8,054 nucleotides of DNA, taken from NCBI GenBank assembly GCA_003453555.1, contig DMLA01000082.1, forward strand, positions 465 to 8,518, read 5' to 3'. Made by a program: the position numbers and the translations under genes. Source of the DNA: Chloroflexota bacterium (lineage in GTDB: Bacteria; Chloroflexota; Anaerolineae; UBA7937). The notes under the pieces were generated by a model. It was given only the letters and a program-made list of their open reading frames with translations. It had not been told where the DNA came from and ran no database searches. Shown in pieces: positions 1 to 6,146 of this stretch. The first letter of the stretch is position 1; every line of letters starts with the position of its first letter.

Positions 1-74
1 ACCTTCTCCCGGGCCGCGTTCTTAACCTCCAAGGCCTCCAGGGCCGCTTGGGCTATCTTTTGTAGATCGGTCAC
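1..74 (-). CDS. 5' end of an unidentified gene, possibly translin family (partial, GTG start)
   Basis: Only the first 24 codons lie in the window. The peptide begins MTDLQKIAQAALEALEVKNA and continues AREK. The GTG start at 74-72 is chosen because a strong SD (GGAGGC, 87-82) sits 7 nt upstream. A possible promoter lies just before it (97-125). The visible part is a charged, Leu/Ala-rich helix containing a K-N-A-A-R-E-K stretch. This resembles my recollection of the N-terminus of prokaryotic translin-family proteins (nucleic-acid-binding helical bundles, sometimes labelled haloacid dehalogenase), but 24 residues cannot settle it. The gene follows thiD by 66 nt. That is longer than the 1-nt gaps inside the thi operon, so it is probably a separate unit. 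That it is a coding start is fairly secure; its identity is not. Confidence 0.6.
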   Translation of the reverse strand, partial: MTDLQKIAQAALEALEVKNAAREK

Positions 75-96
75 TTTTGTCGCCTCCAGTGAAGAG

Positions 97-125
97 ATGG
101 TAACCCAAATGGGCGGTGATGTCAA
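97..125 (-). promoter_or_regulatory. Putative sigma70-type promoter for the gene after thiD
   Basis: On the minus strand a perfect -35 TTGACA (125-120) is followed, after exactly 17 nt, by TACCAT (102-97), which matches four of six -10 positions including the first two and last two. The predicted start near position 90 would give a leader of about 16 nt with the SD inside it. Spacing and placement match the promoter at the other end of the window. The weak -10 keeps confidence moderate. Confidence 0.5.
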
Positions 126-140
126 AAGGCTGCCACGTCA

Positions 141-929
141 TTACCATAGGGCGAAGAAATGGTGCACCGGGCCGTGGCCTCCTCCCAGACGCCAATCGAT
201 CGCCCCTTGCAAGGCCTGAGTGATATACTCCTTGGCTGCCTTCACCGCAGTGGGGACATCCTGGCCCTTGGCCAATCCAGCGGCTATGGCCGAGGCGAAG
301 GTGCAACCGGTACCGTGGTCGTTTTTCGTCTCTAGGCGAGGGCCGGGGAATTCTAAAAACTGATGGCCGTCGTAAAGTAGGTCAACGCTCTCTCCCTCCA
401 GGTGCCCTCCTTTAACCACCACATTCTGCGGCCCCAACCTATGGATCGCCTTAGCCGCCTCTTTCATCTCCTCTAGGTTTGAGGTGGGTAAGCGAGATAA
501 GACCCTGGCCTCGTGGAGGTTGGGGGTCACCACCTTGGCCAAGGGAAAAAGGTCGTGGACTAGGGTAACATGAGCCTCTTCTCTCAGGAGGGGGTCCCCG
601 CTCTTGGCGATCATCACCGGATCGATCACCAGGTTCTCCACCTGGTATCGCCTTAGTTTTTCTGCCACCAGGGTTATTATCTTCGTGTTAGAGAGCATCC
701 CTGTCTTGACCGCGTCGGCACCGATATCGGTGAGCACGGAGTCGATCTGGAGGCCCACGAACTCGGGAGGGAGGTCGTAGATCCCTTGCACCCCCACCGT
801 GTTTTGAGCGGTGATGGAGGTGAGGACGCTCATGCCGTAGACCCCCAGGGCGGCGAAGGTCTTCAGATCGGCTTGGATACCGGCCCCGCCCCCCGAATCG
901 GAGCCGGCGATGGTTAGGGCTCTGTACAT
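141..929 (-). CDS. thiD: Bifunctional hydroxymethylpyrimidine (HMP) / HMP-phosphate kinase
   Basis: ThiD phosphorylates HMP to HMP-P and HMP-P to HMP-PP, the pyrimidine substrate of ThiE. It is a cytosolic ribokinase-fold enzyme. The 262-aa length is typical. Family signatures are visible: the N-terminal substrate motif AGSDSGGGAGIQADLKTF (residues 8-25), ITAQNT (39-44), the VIDPVM strand (101-106), and the anion-hole/catalytic motif HGTGCTFASAIAAG (205-218) with Cys209. A GGGHGPVHHF tail follows, as in many ThiD proteins. The ATG at 929 lies one base after the thiL stop. Its SD (GGAGGAGG) is formed by the last thiL codons, so translation is probably coupled. It is the last thi gene of the operon. 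PdxK-type pyridoxal kinase is the main alternative family, but the motifs and operon favour ThiD. Confidence 0.96.
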   Translation of the reverse strand: MYRALTIAGSDSGGGAGIQADLKTFAALGVYGMSVLTSITAQNTVGVQGIYDLPPEFVGLQIDSVLTDIGADAVKTGMLSNTKIITLVAEKLRRYQVENLVIDPVMIAKSGDPLLREEAHVTLVHDLFPLAKVVTPNLHEARVLSRLPTSNLEEMKEAAKAIHRLGPQNVVVKGGHLEGESVDLLYDGHQFLEFPGPRLETKNDHGTGCTFASAIAAGLAKGQDVPTAVKAAKEYITQALQGAIDWRLGGGHGPVHHFFALW

Positions 930-930
930 C

Positions 931-1938
931 TTACCTCCTCCGAAAGTGATCCCAGCCCCCCGGTTCTAAGGGGAGGCTTTCGCCGCTGGGAAGCACCAGA
1001 TTCATCCCCTCCTCGATGATCTCGCCGATGATGGTCACCGGCGTGGTCGTCTCCTCTTCGACCAGAGCAGCCAGTTTCTCCGCTTTATCGGCCGGGGCGG
1101 TGAAGATGAGTTCGTAATCCTCACCCGAGTGGAGGGCCCATTCTAAAGGGTCTTTGCCCAAGGCCTCGGCGACGGCGCGCGTAGCGGGAGAGAGGGGAAG
1201 GGCATCGCTCCATAGTTGAACTCCCACCCCGCTGGCCTCGCAGATGTGGCCCATATCGCTTACCGTCCCATCGCTGACGTCCATCATGGAGGTGGCTATT
1301 CTCGTGCGGGCGATGGCTCTCCCCTCTTTGAGTCGTGGGGTGGGCGTGAGGTGGGCTTTCAATACCTGTTTGGCCTCTTCCCCTGTGCGATCCGCGGTGG
1401 GGTCTAGAAGGAGGGCCAAGCCAGCCCCTGAATCCCCTACGCTGCCTGTAACCAGCACCTTGTCACCGGGGCGAGCCCCAGAGCGTAGCAAAAGATGCTC
1501 CGCCTCCACCTCTCCCAGAAGGAAGATATCGACCATCACCCCCGGCGAATGGGACATATTGCCCCCCACTATCTGGACCCCGGCCGCTTCCGTCTCTTTT
1601 TTGAGCCCTTCGTAGAGGCGGTCCACATATTCTACGGTGGTCTCCTTAGGCAGGGCCAGGGATACCAGAAGGTAGGTGGGCAACCCTCCCATGGCTGCGA
1701 TATCGCTTATGTTTATGGCCGCTGCCTTGCGGCCCAACTGGTAGGGGGAGATCGCTTCTTTAAGAAAGTGGATCCCCTCCACCTGGATGTCGCAGGTGGC
1801 TAAGAGGTATTTGTCCCCTCGGGCGCGGAGGACGGCCACATCGTCGCCGATGCCCACCACCACTCCGGCCCCTGGGGGCCCGATCGCCTCCTTCACGCGG
1901 TCGATGAGGCCGAATTCGCCGATCTCGGTGATGCGCAT
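931..1938 (-). CDS. thiL: Thiamine-monophosphate kinase
   Basis: ThiL phosphorylates thiamine phosphate with ATP to the coenzyme TPP, the last step of the pathway. The 335-aa length fits the AIRS/PurM-like family. Visible motifs are GEFGLIDR (7-14), the metal/ATP loop GIGDDVAV (29-36), the TCDIQVEGIHF segment (48-58), the nearly invariant AINISDIAAMGG (74-85), VGGNMS (124-129), MMDVSDGT..D..H (218-231), SGEDYEL (271-277) and the terminal GWDHF (328-332). Two positions differ from the most common form: GGN instead of GGD at 125-127, and VSDGT instead of ISDGL. Both look like tolerated variants. The ATG lies one base after the thiE stop, with AAGGAG upstream. The gene ends CGG AGG AGG TAA, giving an Arg-Arg-Arg tail that doubles as the thiD ribosome binding site. 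Confidence 0.96.
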   Translation of the reverse strand: MRITEIGEFGLIDRVKEAIGPPGAGVVVGIGDDVAVLRARGDKYLLATCDIQVEGIHFLKEAISPYQLGRKAAAINISDIAAMGGLPTYLLVSLALPKETTVEYVDRLYEGLKKETEAAGVQIVGGNMSHSPGVMVDIFLLGEVEAEHLLLRSGARPGDKVLVTGSVGDSGAGLALLLDPTADRTGEEAKQVLKAHLTPTPRLKEGRAIARTRIATSMMDVSDGTVSDMGHICEASGVGVQLWSDALPLSPATRAVAEALGKDPLEWALHSGEDYELIFTAPADKAEKLAALVEEETTTPVTIIGEIIEEGMNLVLPSGESLPLEPGGWDHFRRR

Positions 1939-1939
1939 T

Positions 1940-2572
1940 TTATGCTCCTTTCCGGGCTGCCTCTATAGTTTCTCGCAGGCGGTGAGCGGCAGCGGCGATG
2001 TCGGGGGCGCTGACCACGGCGGAGATGACCGCTACCCCCTGGGCACCAGCCCCGATCACTTCTGCTACATTCTCTTCATTTATCCCGCCGATGGCTATCA
2101 CCGGGAGGTTGACGGCCTCAACGATAGCCCTCAGCCCTTCCAGGCCGGTGGGGGGTGGGGCATCGGGCTTGGTGGGGGTGGTGAAGACGGGCGAGGCTGA
2201 TACGTAATCGGCTCCCTCCCTCTCCGCTTGGAGGGCCTCCTCCACGGTGGAGGCCGAAACCCCCAGGATCTTATGGGGTCCTATGAGTTGCCGGGCCAAG
2301 GCGGCTGGCATATCATCCTGTCCTACATGGACCCCATCTGCATTCACCGCCAAAGCCACATCCAGACGGTCGTTTATGATGAGGGGGATATCGGCCTCCT
2401 CGGTCAACTCCTTTATCTTCTCTGCCGTCTCCACCAGTTGCCGGGTGGTCATCTCCTTCTCTCGAAATTGTATGATGGAGGCCCCACCCTCTATAGCCGC
2501 TTGGGCCACCTCCAGATGGGAACGCCCCCGTGACAACTTGGCATCGGTGATCACATATAGAGTCCAGTCCAT
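1940..2572 (-). CDS. thiE: Thiamine-phosphate synthase
   Basis: ThiE condenses HMP-PP with hydroxyethylthiazole phosphate to thiamine phosphate, releasing pyrophosphate. It is a TIM-barrel enzyme, and 210 aa is the usual length. Motifs in barrel order are YVITD (6-10), IIQFREKEM (33-41), the Mg/pyrophosphate-binding INDRLDVALAVNADGVHVGQDD (66-87), GVSAST (104-109), SPVFTTPTKPDAP (127-139, the loop that binds the thiazole phosphate), AIGGINEENV (160-169) and GAGAQGVAVISAV (174-186). The strand before the PVF motif reads YVSAS, where the more common ThiE form is YVGVGP-like; I consider this a variant. The ATG at 2572 has the SD GGGAGGG four bases upstream. A small hairpin (2581-2596) overlaps that SD. 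TenI, a paralogue without synthase activity, is less likely given the intact metal motif and complete operon. Confidence 0.95.
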   Translation of the reverse strand: MDWTLYVITDAKLSRGRSHLEVAQAAIEGGASIIQFREKEMTTRQLVETAEKIKELTEEADIPLIINDRLDVALAVNADGVHVGQDDMPAALARQLIGPHKILGVSASTVEEALQAEREGADYVSASPVFTTPTKPDAPPPTGLEGLRAIVEAVNLPVIAIGGINEENVAEVIGAGAQGVAVISAVVSAPDIAAAAHRLRETIEAARKGA

Positions 2573-2573
2573 C

Positions 2574-2732
2574 TTACCCTCCCTTTAAGAAAAGGGCCTT
2601 AGCCCCGTCCAGTAGTTGCTCCCTCGCCTGCAAGGGGCGATGCTACATTTCCCATTAGGAACGTAGCCAGCGAGATGGCTCCCACTCCACCGAAACTACG
2701 CCCTGGTAAGGCTATCACCTCCACAGGCGATC
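2574..2732 (-). pseudogene. Possible frameshifted 3' remnant of an unrecognised gene in front of thiE
   Basis: This 160-nt gap is the only long one inside the thi operon. Reading the minus strand from about 2720, an open frame gives VIALPGRSFGGVGAISLATF, then LMGNVAS, and stops at 2601-2599. In the neighbouring frame a second stretch reads PLQAREQLLDGAKALFLKGG and ends in TAA at 2576-2574, one base before the thiE ATG. Removing one C from the four-C run (minus strand of 2634-2637) would join the two into one frame. The one-base stop-to-start junction copies thiE/thiL and thiL/thiD, which suggests a gene once ended here. I see no good start codon with an SD and recognise no family. It may be a remnant, an assembly frameshift, or non-coding leader. 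Confidence 0.3.
2581..2596 (-). promoter_or_regulatory. thiE: Small hairpin overlapping the thiE ribosome binding site
   Basis: The minus strand reads CCCTTT-TCTT-AAAGGG, a perfect 6-bp stem with a 4-nt loop. The last bases of the 3' arm are the first bases of the thiE SD (GGGAGGG). If folded it would partly hide the SD, which could be opened by ribosomes finishing an upstream frame ending at 2574. It lacks a following U-tract, so it is not an intrinsic terminator. Any role in translational control is inference. Confidence 0.3.
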
Positions 2733-3677
2733 TTACGGACCGGTGCCTATGCCGATGATGCGCCAGCCGGTGCCCGCAATCTCCTCCTTTAGTAGAATGA
2801 AGCGTACATGGGGGCCACTGTACTCAACAAAGACCCCGCCCGGTTCGTACTTGACATCGATGTCAACCTTGTACTCCACCACACCCTCGGGGTTTCCCAC
2901 AACCGGCAGCAGTTCGATCCTGTTCACTCTGACGCTGCGGACCTTCTGTCGACATGGGTCGGCGTTGTAGTCAGCGTGGTAGAGAGCCAAGTCCCCCATG
3001 TTGGAAAAGAGGAAGTCGGTTAAAGAGCGCCGGGTGAGGCAAGCGTAGGCCCGCTCTTCGTCGTGGTCATTGAGTGCCTCGTAGTAGCGGGCGATGATCT
3101 CTTCCGGCGTGAGGGCGGCAAGTTCTCGCTCTATTTCATTATTCAGGTTGACAACCCCACTTGCCACCAGCCACTCGCTCCAATCCATCCCCGTGATCTC
3201 CTCAAGTGGTTTTCGGTCGAGGGAACAGGCAAAGGCGTAGTGCCGGCCCTTGTCAATCCAGGCCCCGATGGTCTTTCCCATATGGGTGACTACGACAGCC
3301 CTGGCCTTCGTATACGGCCGCAGAAACTCGGGAAGCTCCTCCTCTAAGTCGTAGACGGTGGCCTCCACGCGCTGTCCCAGGTACGGTGACAAGTCTAAGC
3401 CGATGGCTTTGCTCAATTCGTTATTATAGGCCCAATAGATAGGGATGGGGAACTCGCCGGGGCGGTGCTCGAAGCGCTGCGGCAGCGTGACCCAGTGCGT
3501 CGCCCACCGATCGGTCGTCGTCCATCCGTACCTTGAGAGCAATTCTCTGGCCTGGTGGTGGGCCTCGGCGGGGACGGCCTCGGTGGGGGAGGGCAGCGGG
3601 ACAGGGGTACAGCCCGTCATAGGGACAGCGGCCAAAACTACCAGGAGCAACGTCACGGTAACGATCTTCTTGGGCAT
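2733..3677 (-). CDS. Predicted lipoprotein with DUF4830-like and DUF4829-like regions
   Basis: The 314-aa product is predicted to be exported. It has a positively charged start (MPKK), a hydrophobic stretch (residues 5-18), and a lipobox MTGC with Cys23 as the likely lipidated residue; Met at -3 is slightly atypical. A Pro/Ala linker follows. Residues about 40-115 (LLSRYGW, then a strand region, YNN and DLSPYLGQRV) resemble DUF4830. Residues about 190-314 (EEIIARYYEALNDHDEERAY, ending WRIIGIGTGP) resemble the NTF2-like DUF4829 fold. I know of no thiamine role for either. It starts 12 nt after thiM with only a weak SD (AAAGAG) and is followed by a 160-nt gap. Counting by hand, 2 of 17 Ile codons are ATA versus 8 of 18 in thiE, and Arg is mostly CGN. 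This suggests a separate origin and insertion into the operon. A substrate-binding role in thiamine uptake is conceivable but unsupported. Confidence 0.85.
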   Translation of the reverse strand: MPKKIVTVTLLLVVLAAVPMTGCTPVPLPSPTEAVPAEAHHQARELLSRYGWTTTDRWATHWVTLPQRFEHRPGEFPIPIYWAYNNELSKAIGLDLSPYLGQRVEATVYDLEEELPEFLRPYTKARAVVVTHMGKTIGAWIDKGRHYAFACSLDRKPLEEITGMDWSEWLVASGVVNLNNEIERELAALTPEEIIARYYEALNDHDEERAYACLTRRSLTDFLFSNMGDLALYHADYNADPCRQKVRSVRVNRIELLPVVGNPEGVVEYKVDIDVKYEPGGVFVEYSGPHVRFILLKEEIAGTGWRIIGIGTGP

Positions 3678-3689
3678 CTGTTTGTCTCT

Positions 3690-4502
3690 TTACTTGTCAA
3701 GATAACAAACTTTGGCCCCCGCCACCACCTGTTCCGCTGTGAGGTTATAGAGGGCATCGAAGAGGGCCACCTTGAAACTCCCTGGCCCCTTGGCCTGGAG
3801 AGCGGCTATTTCGGCGGCCAGACCGAAGGAGACTAGCCCCCCGGTGGCGGCCAGGAGGTAGTCCTCCTCTACAGCGGCGAAGGCGGCGATCATGGTGGTG
3901 GCCATGCAGCCGGTGCCGGTGATGGTTTTGAGCATGGGGTGACCGTTGTCCACAGCCATCACCCGTTCCCCATCGGAGATTATATCCCGTGCGCCGGTGA
4001 TGGCTACCACAAGTTCATATTTCTGGGCCAGGGCCTTGGCTACAGCGATGGGGTCTTCCACCTCCACGACACTCTCCACCCCCTTGACCACCCCTCCCAG
4101 GCCGGTTAAGGCGCCGATCTCCCCGGAGTTGCCCCTCACTATGGCGATTTCGAGTTCCTCCAAGAGACGCAGGTTGCTCTCCGTGCGCAGGGGTGTGGCT
4201 CCCGCTCCCACCGGATCGAGGACGATGGGGATGCCCAATCGGTTAGCCTTCCGACCGGCTATAATCATCGAATCTACCCACTGGGGCGTGAGAGTGCCCG
4301 GGTTGAGGACTAGCGCTCCTGCCATGCTAACCATATCGGCTACCTCTTCCTTAGCGTGGGCCATTACCGGCAAGGCTCCCACATGGAGGGTGACGTTGGC
4401 CGTGTCGTTCATCACCACGAAGTTCGTGATATGGTGCAGGAGAGGTCTCTTTTGGCGTACCCGCTCTAAGATCCGGGCTATCTTTTCATTTAGGTCGTTC
4501 AT
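3690..4502 (-). CDS. thiM: Hydroxyethylthiazole kinase
   Basis: ThiM phosphorylates salvaged hydroxyethylthiazole with ATP to give the thiazole phosphate used by ThiE. The 270-aa length is typical of this ribokinase-like enzyme. Motifs include PLLHHITNFVVMNDTAN (20-36, thiazole site), LVLNPGTL (64-71), VLDPVGAGAT (94-103), RGNSGEI (123-129), the ITGARD strand (168-173), and the anion hole TGTGCMAT (195-202) with Cys199 at the position of the family's conserved catalytic cysteine. The ATG at 4502 follows the SD GGAG and lies 14 nt after the cytX stop, so the two are co-transcribed. Because it acts on preformed thiazole, it marks the operon as salvage. Confidence 0.97.
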   Translation of the reverse strand: MNDLNEKIARILERVRQKRPLLHHITNFVVMNDTANVTLHVGALPVMAHAKEEVADMVSMAGALVLNPGTLTPQWVDSMIIAGRKANRLGIPIVLDPVGAGATPLRTESNLRLLEELEIAIVRGNSGEIGALTGLGGVVKGVESVVEVEDPIAVAKALAQKYELVVAITGARDIISDGERVMAVDNGHPMLKTITGTGCMATTMIAAFAAVEEDYLLAATGGLVSFGLAAEIAALQAKGPGSFKVALFDALYNLTAEQVVAGAKVCYLDK

Positions 4503-4516
4503 TAACTCTCCTCTCT

Positions 4517-5845
4517 TCAGCCCTCTGAATGGGAGGTTCCTCTACCTACCCCTTGAGTGGTCATGCCCAAAGCGGAATACAAGAGTAGCGTAGCCACAAA
4601 ACTGGGGATGGAAGCGCCTAGATGTGGTAGATTCCGTGCTATGTAGTGATAGGCGAATATCCCTATAATCCAGACGGCCAAGGCTATGGGGTTGAGTCCT
4701 AGCCAATACCAATATTTGGCTCGTGATGGGGGCTCACGATAGAGTTCCGTTACCTGGTACTTTCGTCTGTTAAGCACGAAATAGTCGGCGGCCAGGAGGC
4801 CGAAGAGGGGGACGAAGACCGAACCTATCAGCAGCAAGAACTCCTCGTATCGGCCGATGGGCACGGCAGCGGCCAAGAGAAAGCAGACGAAACCTATGGC
4901 CGTTGCCAGCAGCCATTGCTTTGCTCTTGGCAGGATGTTTTGGGTGGAGACGGCGGCGGAGTAGATGTCGGCGAAGGCGTTATCGGTCTCATCGACGAGG
5001 ATGAGGACGAGGGCCACCCACCCCCCGGTCACAGCCATAATGGCTGGGATCAGGTCCTCGGTCTTCAGAGCCAAGACGAAGAGGGCTCCCAGAGCGTAGA
5101 ACCAGACGTTGGCTAGAAAATAGCCTAGATATGTCCCCCAGAAGGCTTGCGTTGTCTTTCTGGCGAAGCGGTTATAGTCGGCCACCAGGGGCATCCAGGA
5201 GATGGGCATAGCCACCACCAGGTCTACGGCTAGCCAGAAGGGTAGAGCCCCCGTCCCTGGGGCTCGAAGGAGAGTTCCTATATCGTAGTGGGTGAAAAGG
5301 TAGCAGGTGAGCCAGATAGTGATGGCGTAAACTAGCCAGACGGCGAACTTCTCCAGCCATTGCCTCACCACAACTAAGGGCCCCCCGATGGCCAGAAGGG
5401 TGCAAAAGGTGGCAAAAAGGAAGACCCAAATGAAGTAGTTGGAGAAGCCGAAGAGGCTCTTAGTGATAGTGTCGGCCGCCTGGGCCATGATGATTATCTC
5501 GAAGGAGCCCCAGCCGATGAGTTGTATGAGGTTCAAAAGAGTGGGCAGATACGAGCCGTGCAAGCCTAATACGGGACGCAAAAGCACCATGGTGGGGATG
5601 GCGTTATCGCTGCCCACCACCCCAGCGAGAGCCAGAAGAAGAACACCCAGGGTGGTGCCGATGAGAATGGCCACAAGCGCCTGCCCCAAGCCCAACCCAG
5701 GCACCAAAAGAGTGCCCGCCAAGAGCACTAAGAGCCCCACGCCCAGGCTGGACCATAAGGCGAAGTAATCGAAAAACCCTAGCACTCGGTGTCTCTTGGG
5801 AACCGGTTCGATCCCCCATTCGGGGGGCGGGGTGATCTTAAACAT
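4517..5845 (-). CDS. cytX: NCS1-family permease, probable hydroxymethylpyrimidine transporter CytX
   Basis: This 442-aa inner-membrane protein belongs to the nucleobase:cation symporter-1 family (12 predicted helices). It begins with the CytX-like PPPEWGIEPVPKRHRVLGFF, followed by DYFALWSSLGVGLLVLLAG. It contains PTMVLLRPVLGLHGS, LIQLIGWGSFE and SWMPLVADYNRFAR, which are typical NCS1 and CytX positions for substrate and cation binding. It is the first gene behind a TPP riboswitch and precedes thiM. This supports uptake of HMP rather than cytosine or allantoin. Substrate assignment rests on subfamily resemblance and context, not on a diagnostic residue. The ATG at 5845 has a very strong SD (AGGAGG) six bases upstream, placed just after the riboswitch terminator. 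Confidence 0.92.
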   Translation of the reverse strand: MFKITPPPEWGIEPVPKRHRVLGFFDYFALWSSLGVGLLVLLAGTLLVPGLGLGQALVAILIGTTLGVLLLALAGVVGSDNAIPTMVLLRPVLGLHGSYLPTLLNLIQLIGWGSFEIIIMAQAADTITKSLFGFSNYFIWVFLFATFCTLLAIGGPLVVVRQWLEKFAVWLVYAITIWLTCYLFTHYDIGTLLRAPGTGALPFWLAVDLVVAMPISWMPLVADYNRFARKTTQAFWGTYLGYFLANVWFYALGALFVLALKTEDLIPAIMAVTGGWVALVLILVDETDNAFADIYSAAVSTQNILPRAKQWLLATAIGFVCFLLAAAVPIGRYEEFLLLIGSVFVPLFGLLAADYFVLNRRKYQVTELYREPPSRAKYWYWLGLNPIALAVWIIGIFAYHYIARNLPHLGASIPSFVATLLLYSALGMTTQGVGRGTSHSEG

Positions 5846-5857
5846 CTCTACCTCCTG

Positions 5858-5901
5858 AAAAATGAAAAGGCTGCTGCCAAGCGGAGGCGAGCAAGCCTTT
5901 T
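5858..5901 (-). terminator. Riboswitch-linked intrinsic terminator (attenuator)
   Basis: On the minus strand AAAAGGC pairs with GCCTTTT (7 bp). It continues past a one-base bulge with TGCT/AGCA and, after another unpaired base, GCC/GGC around a TCCGCTT loop. It is followed by TTTT, CA and TTTTT. It sits between the TPP aptamer and the cytX SD, as expected for the expression platform of an OFF switch. The sequence UUCAAAAGG (5904-5896), which overlaps the 5' arm, can instead pair with CCUUUGAA in the aptamer core (5948-5941), with one bulged A, to make an antiterminator. Confidence 0.8.
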
Positions 5902-5908
5902 GAATTTC

Positions 5909-6048
5909 TGCTTCCCTACGCTGGCATTATCCAGATCAGGTTCAAAGGGTCGATGGCTCCTTTGGCTTATGTTCGCTCTACCTTATACATTGGGCATAAG
6001 CCAAACTTCCCATCCTCTCAGCCTGGTTCACCAGGCTCCCCTAGCCTA
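5909..6048 (-). promoter_or_regulatory. TPP riboswitch (THI element) aptamer
   Basis: The minus strand holds the conserved TPP aptamer parts in order. First come GGGGAGCC and CTGAGAGG flanking the P2 hairpin (GCCTGG-TGAA-CCAGGC, 6021-6036). Then comes a long P3 arm. The core is CCCTTTGAACCTGATCTGG followed by ATAATGCCAGCGTAGGGAAG (about 5949-5911), which binds the pyrophosphate and closes P4/P5 and P1. The P3 arm carries an extra perfect 11-bp stem (TTTGGCTTATG/CATAAGCCAAA, arms 5995-6005 and 5961-5971) with a 23-nt loop. Position upstream of cytX-thiM-thiE-thiL-thiD fits feedback control by TPP. The exact 5' edge of P1 is approximate. Confidence 0.96.
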
Positions 6049-6080
6049 GATTTAGTTGTTAAGTTTTTCCCACATTTTGT

Positions 6081-6111
6081 AGATAGACAGCAAAGCCTGA
6101 ACTATCTGTCT
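6081..6111 (-). repeat. Two overlapping, mutually exclusive small inverted repeats at the mRNA 5' end
   Basis: AGATAG at 6081-6086 can pair with CTATCT at 6102-6107, while AGACAG at 6085-6090 can pair with CTGTCT at 6106-6111. Each is a perfect 6-bp stem, but they share bases and cannot form together. They lie right at the predicted transcription start of the thi mRNA. They may stabilise the 5' end, act as an operator, or be chance. Confidence 0.4.
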
Positions 6112-6117
6112 GACATC

Positions 6118-6146
6118 ATTCTACTCTCAAACGAAGACGCTGTCAA
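6118..6146 (-). promoter_or_regulatory. Promoter of the thiamine operon
   Basis: The minus strand has a perfect -35 TTGACA (6146-6141), a 17-nt spacer and TAGAAT (6123-6118), five of six for the -10 box. Transcription would start near 6111, about 60 nt before the TPP aptamer. It lies in the 190-nt gap after the roadblock gene, where I see no U-rich terminator hairpin, so some read-through from the upstream module remains possible. Confidence 0.85.

Noticed and set aside
22..138. Minus-strand ATG overlapping the thiD stop (TAATG) as the start of the next gene
   Set aside because: That frame stops within 39 codons and crosses the real GTG start and SD; its peptide is Gly/Pro/Ser-rich and unlike a protein.
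3946..4593. A 215-codon plus-strand open frame opposite thiM
   Set aside because: It mirrors the thiM coding strand, is rich in Ser/Thr/Arg with no recognisable domain, and has no SD; thiM on the minus strand has all catalytic motifs.
5172..5429. Alternative minus-strand frame inside cytX
   Set aside because: It lies wholly within the well-supported cytX gene in another frame, without SD or domain.
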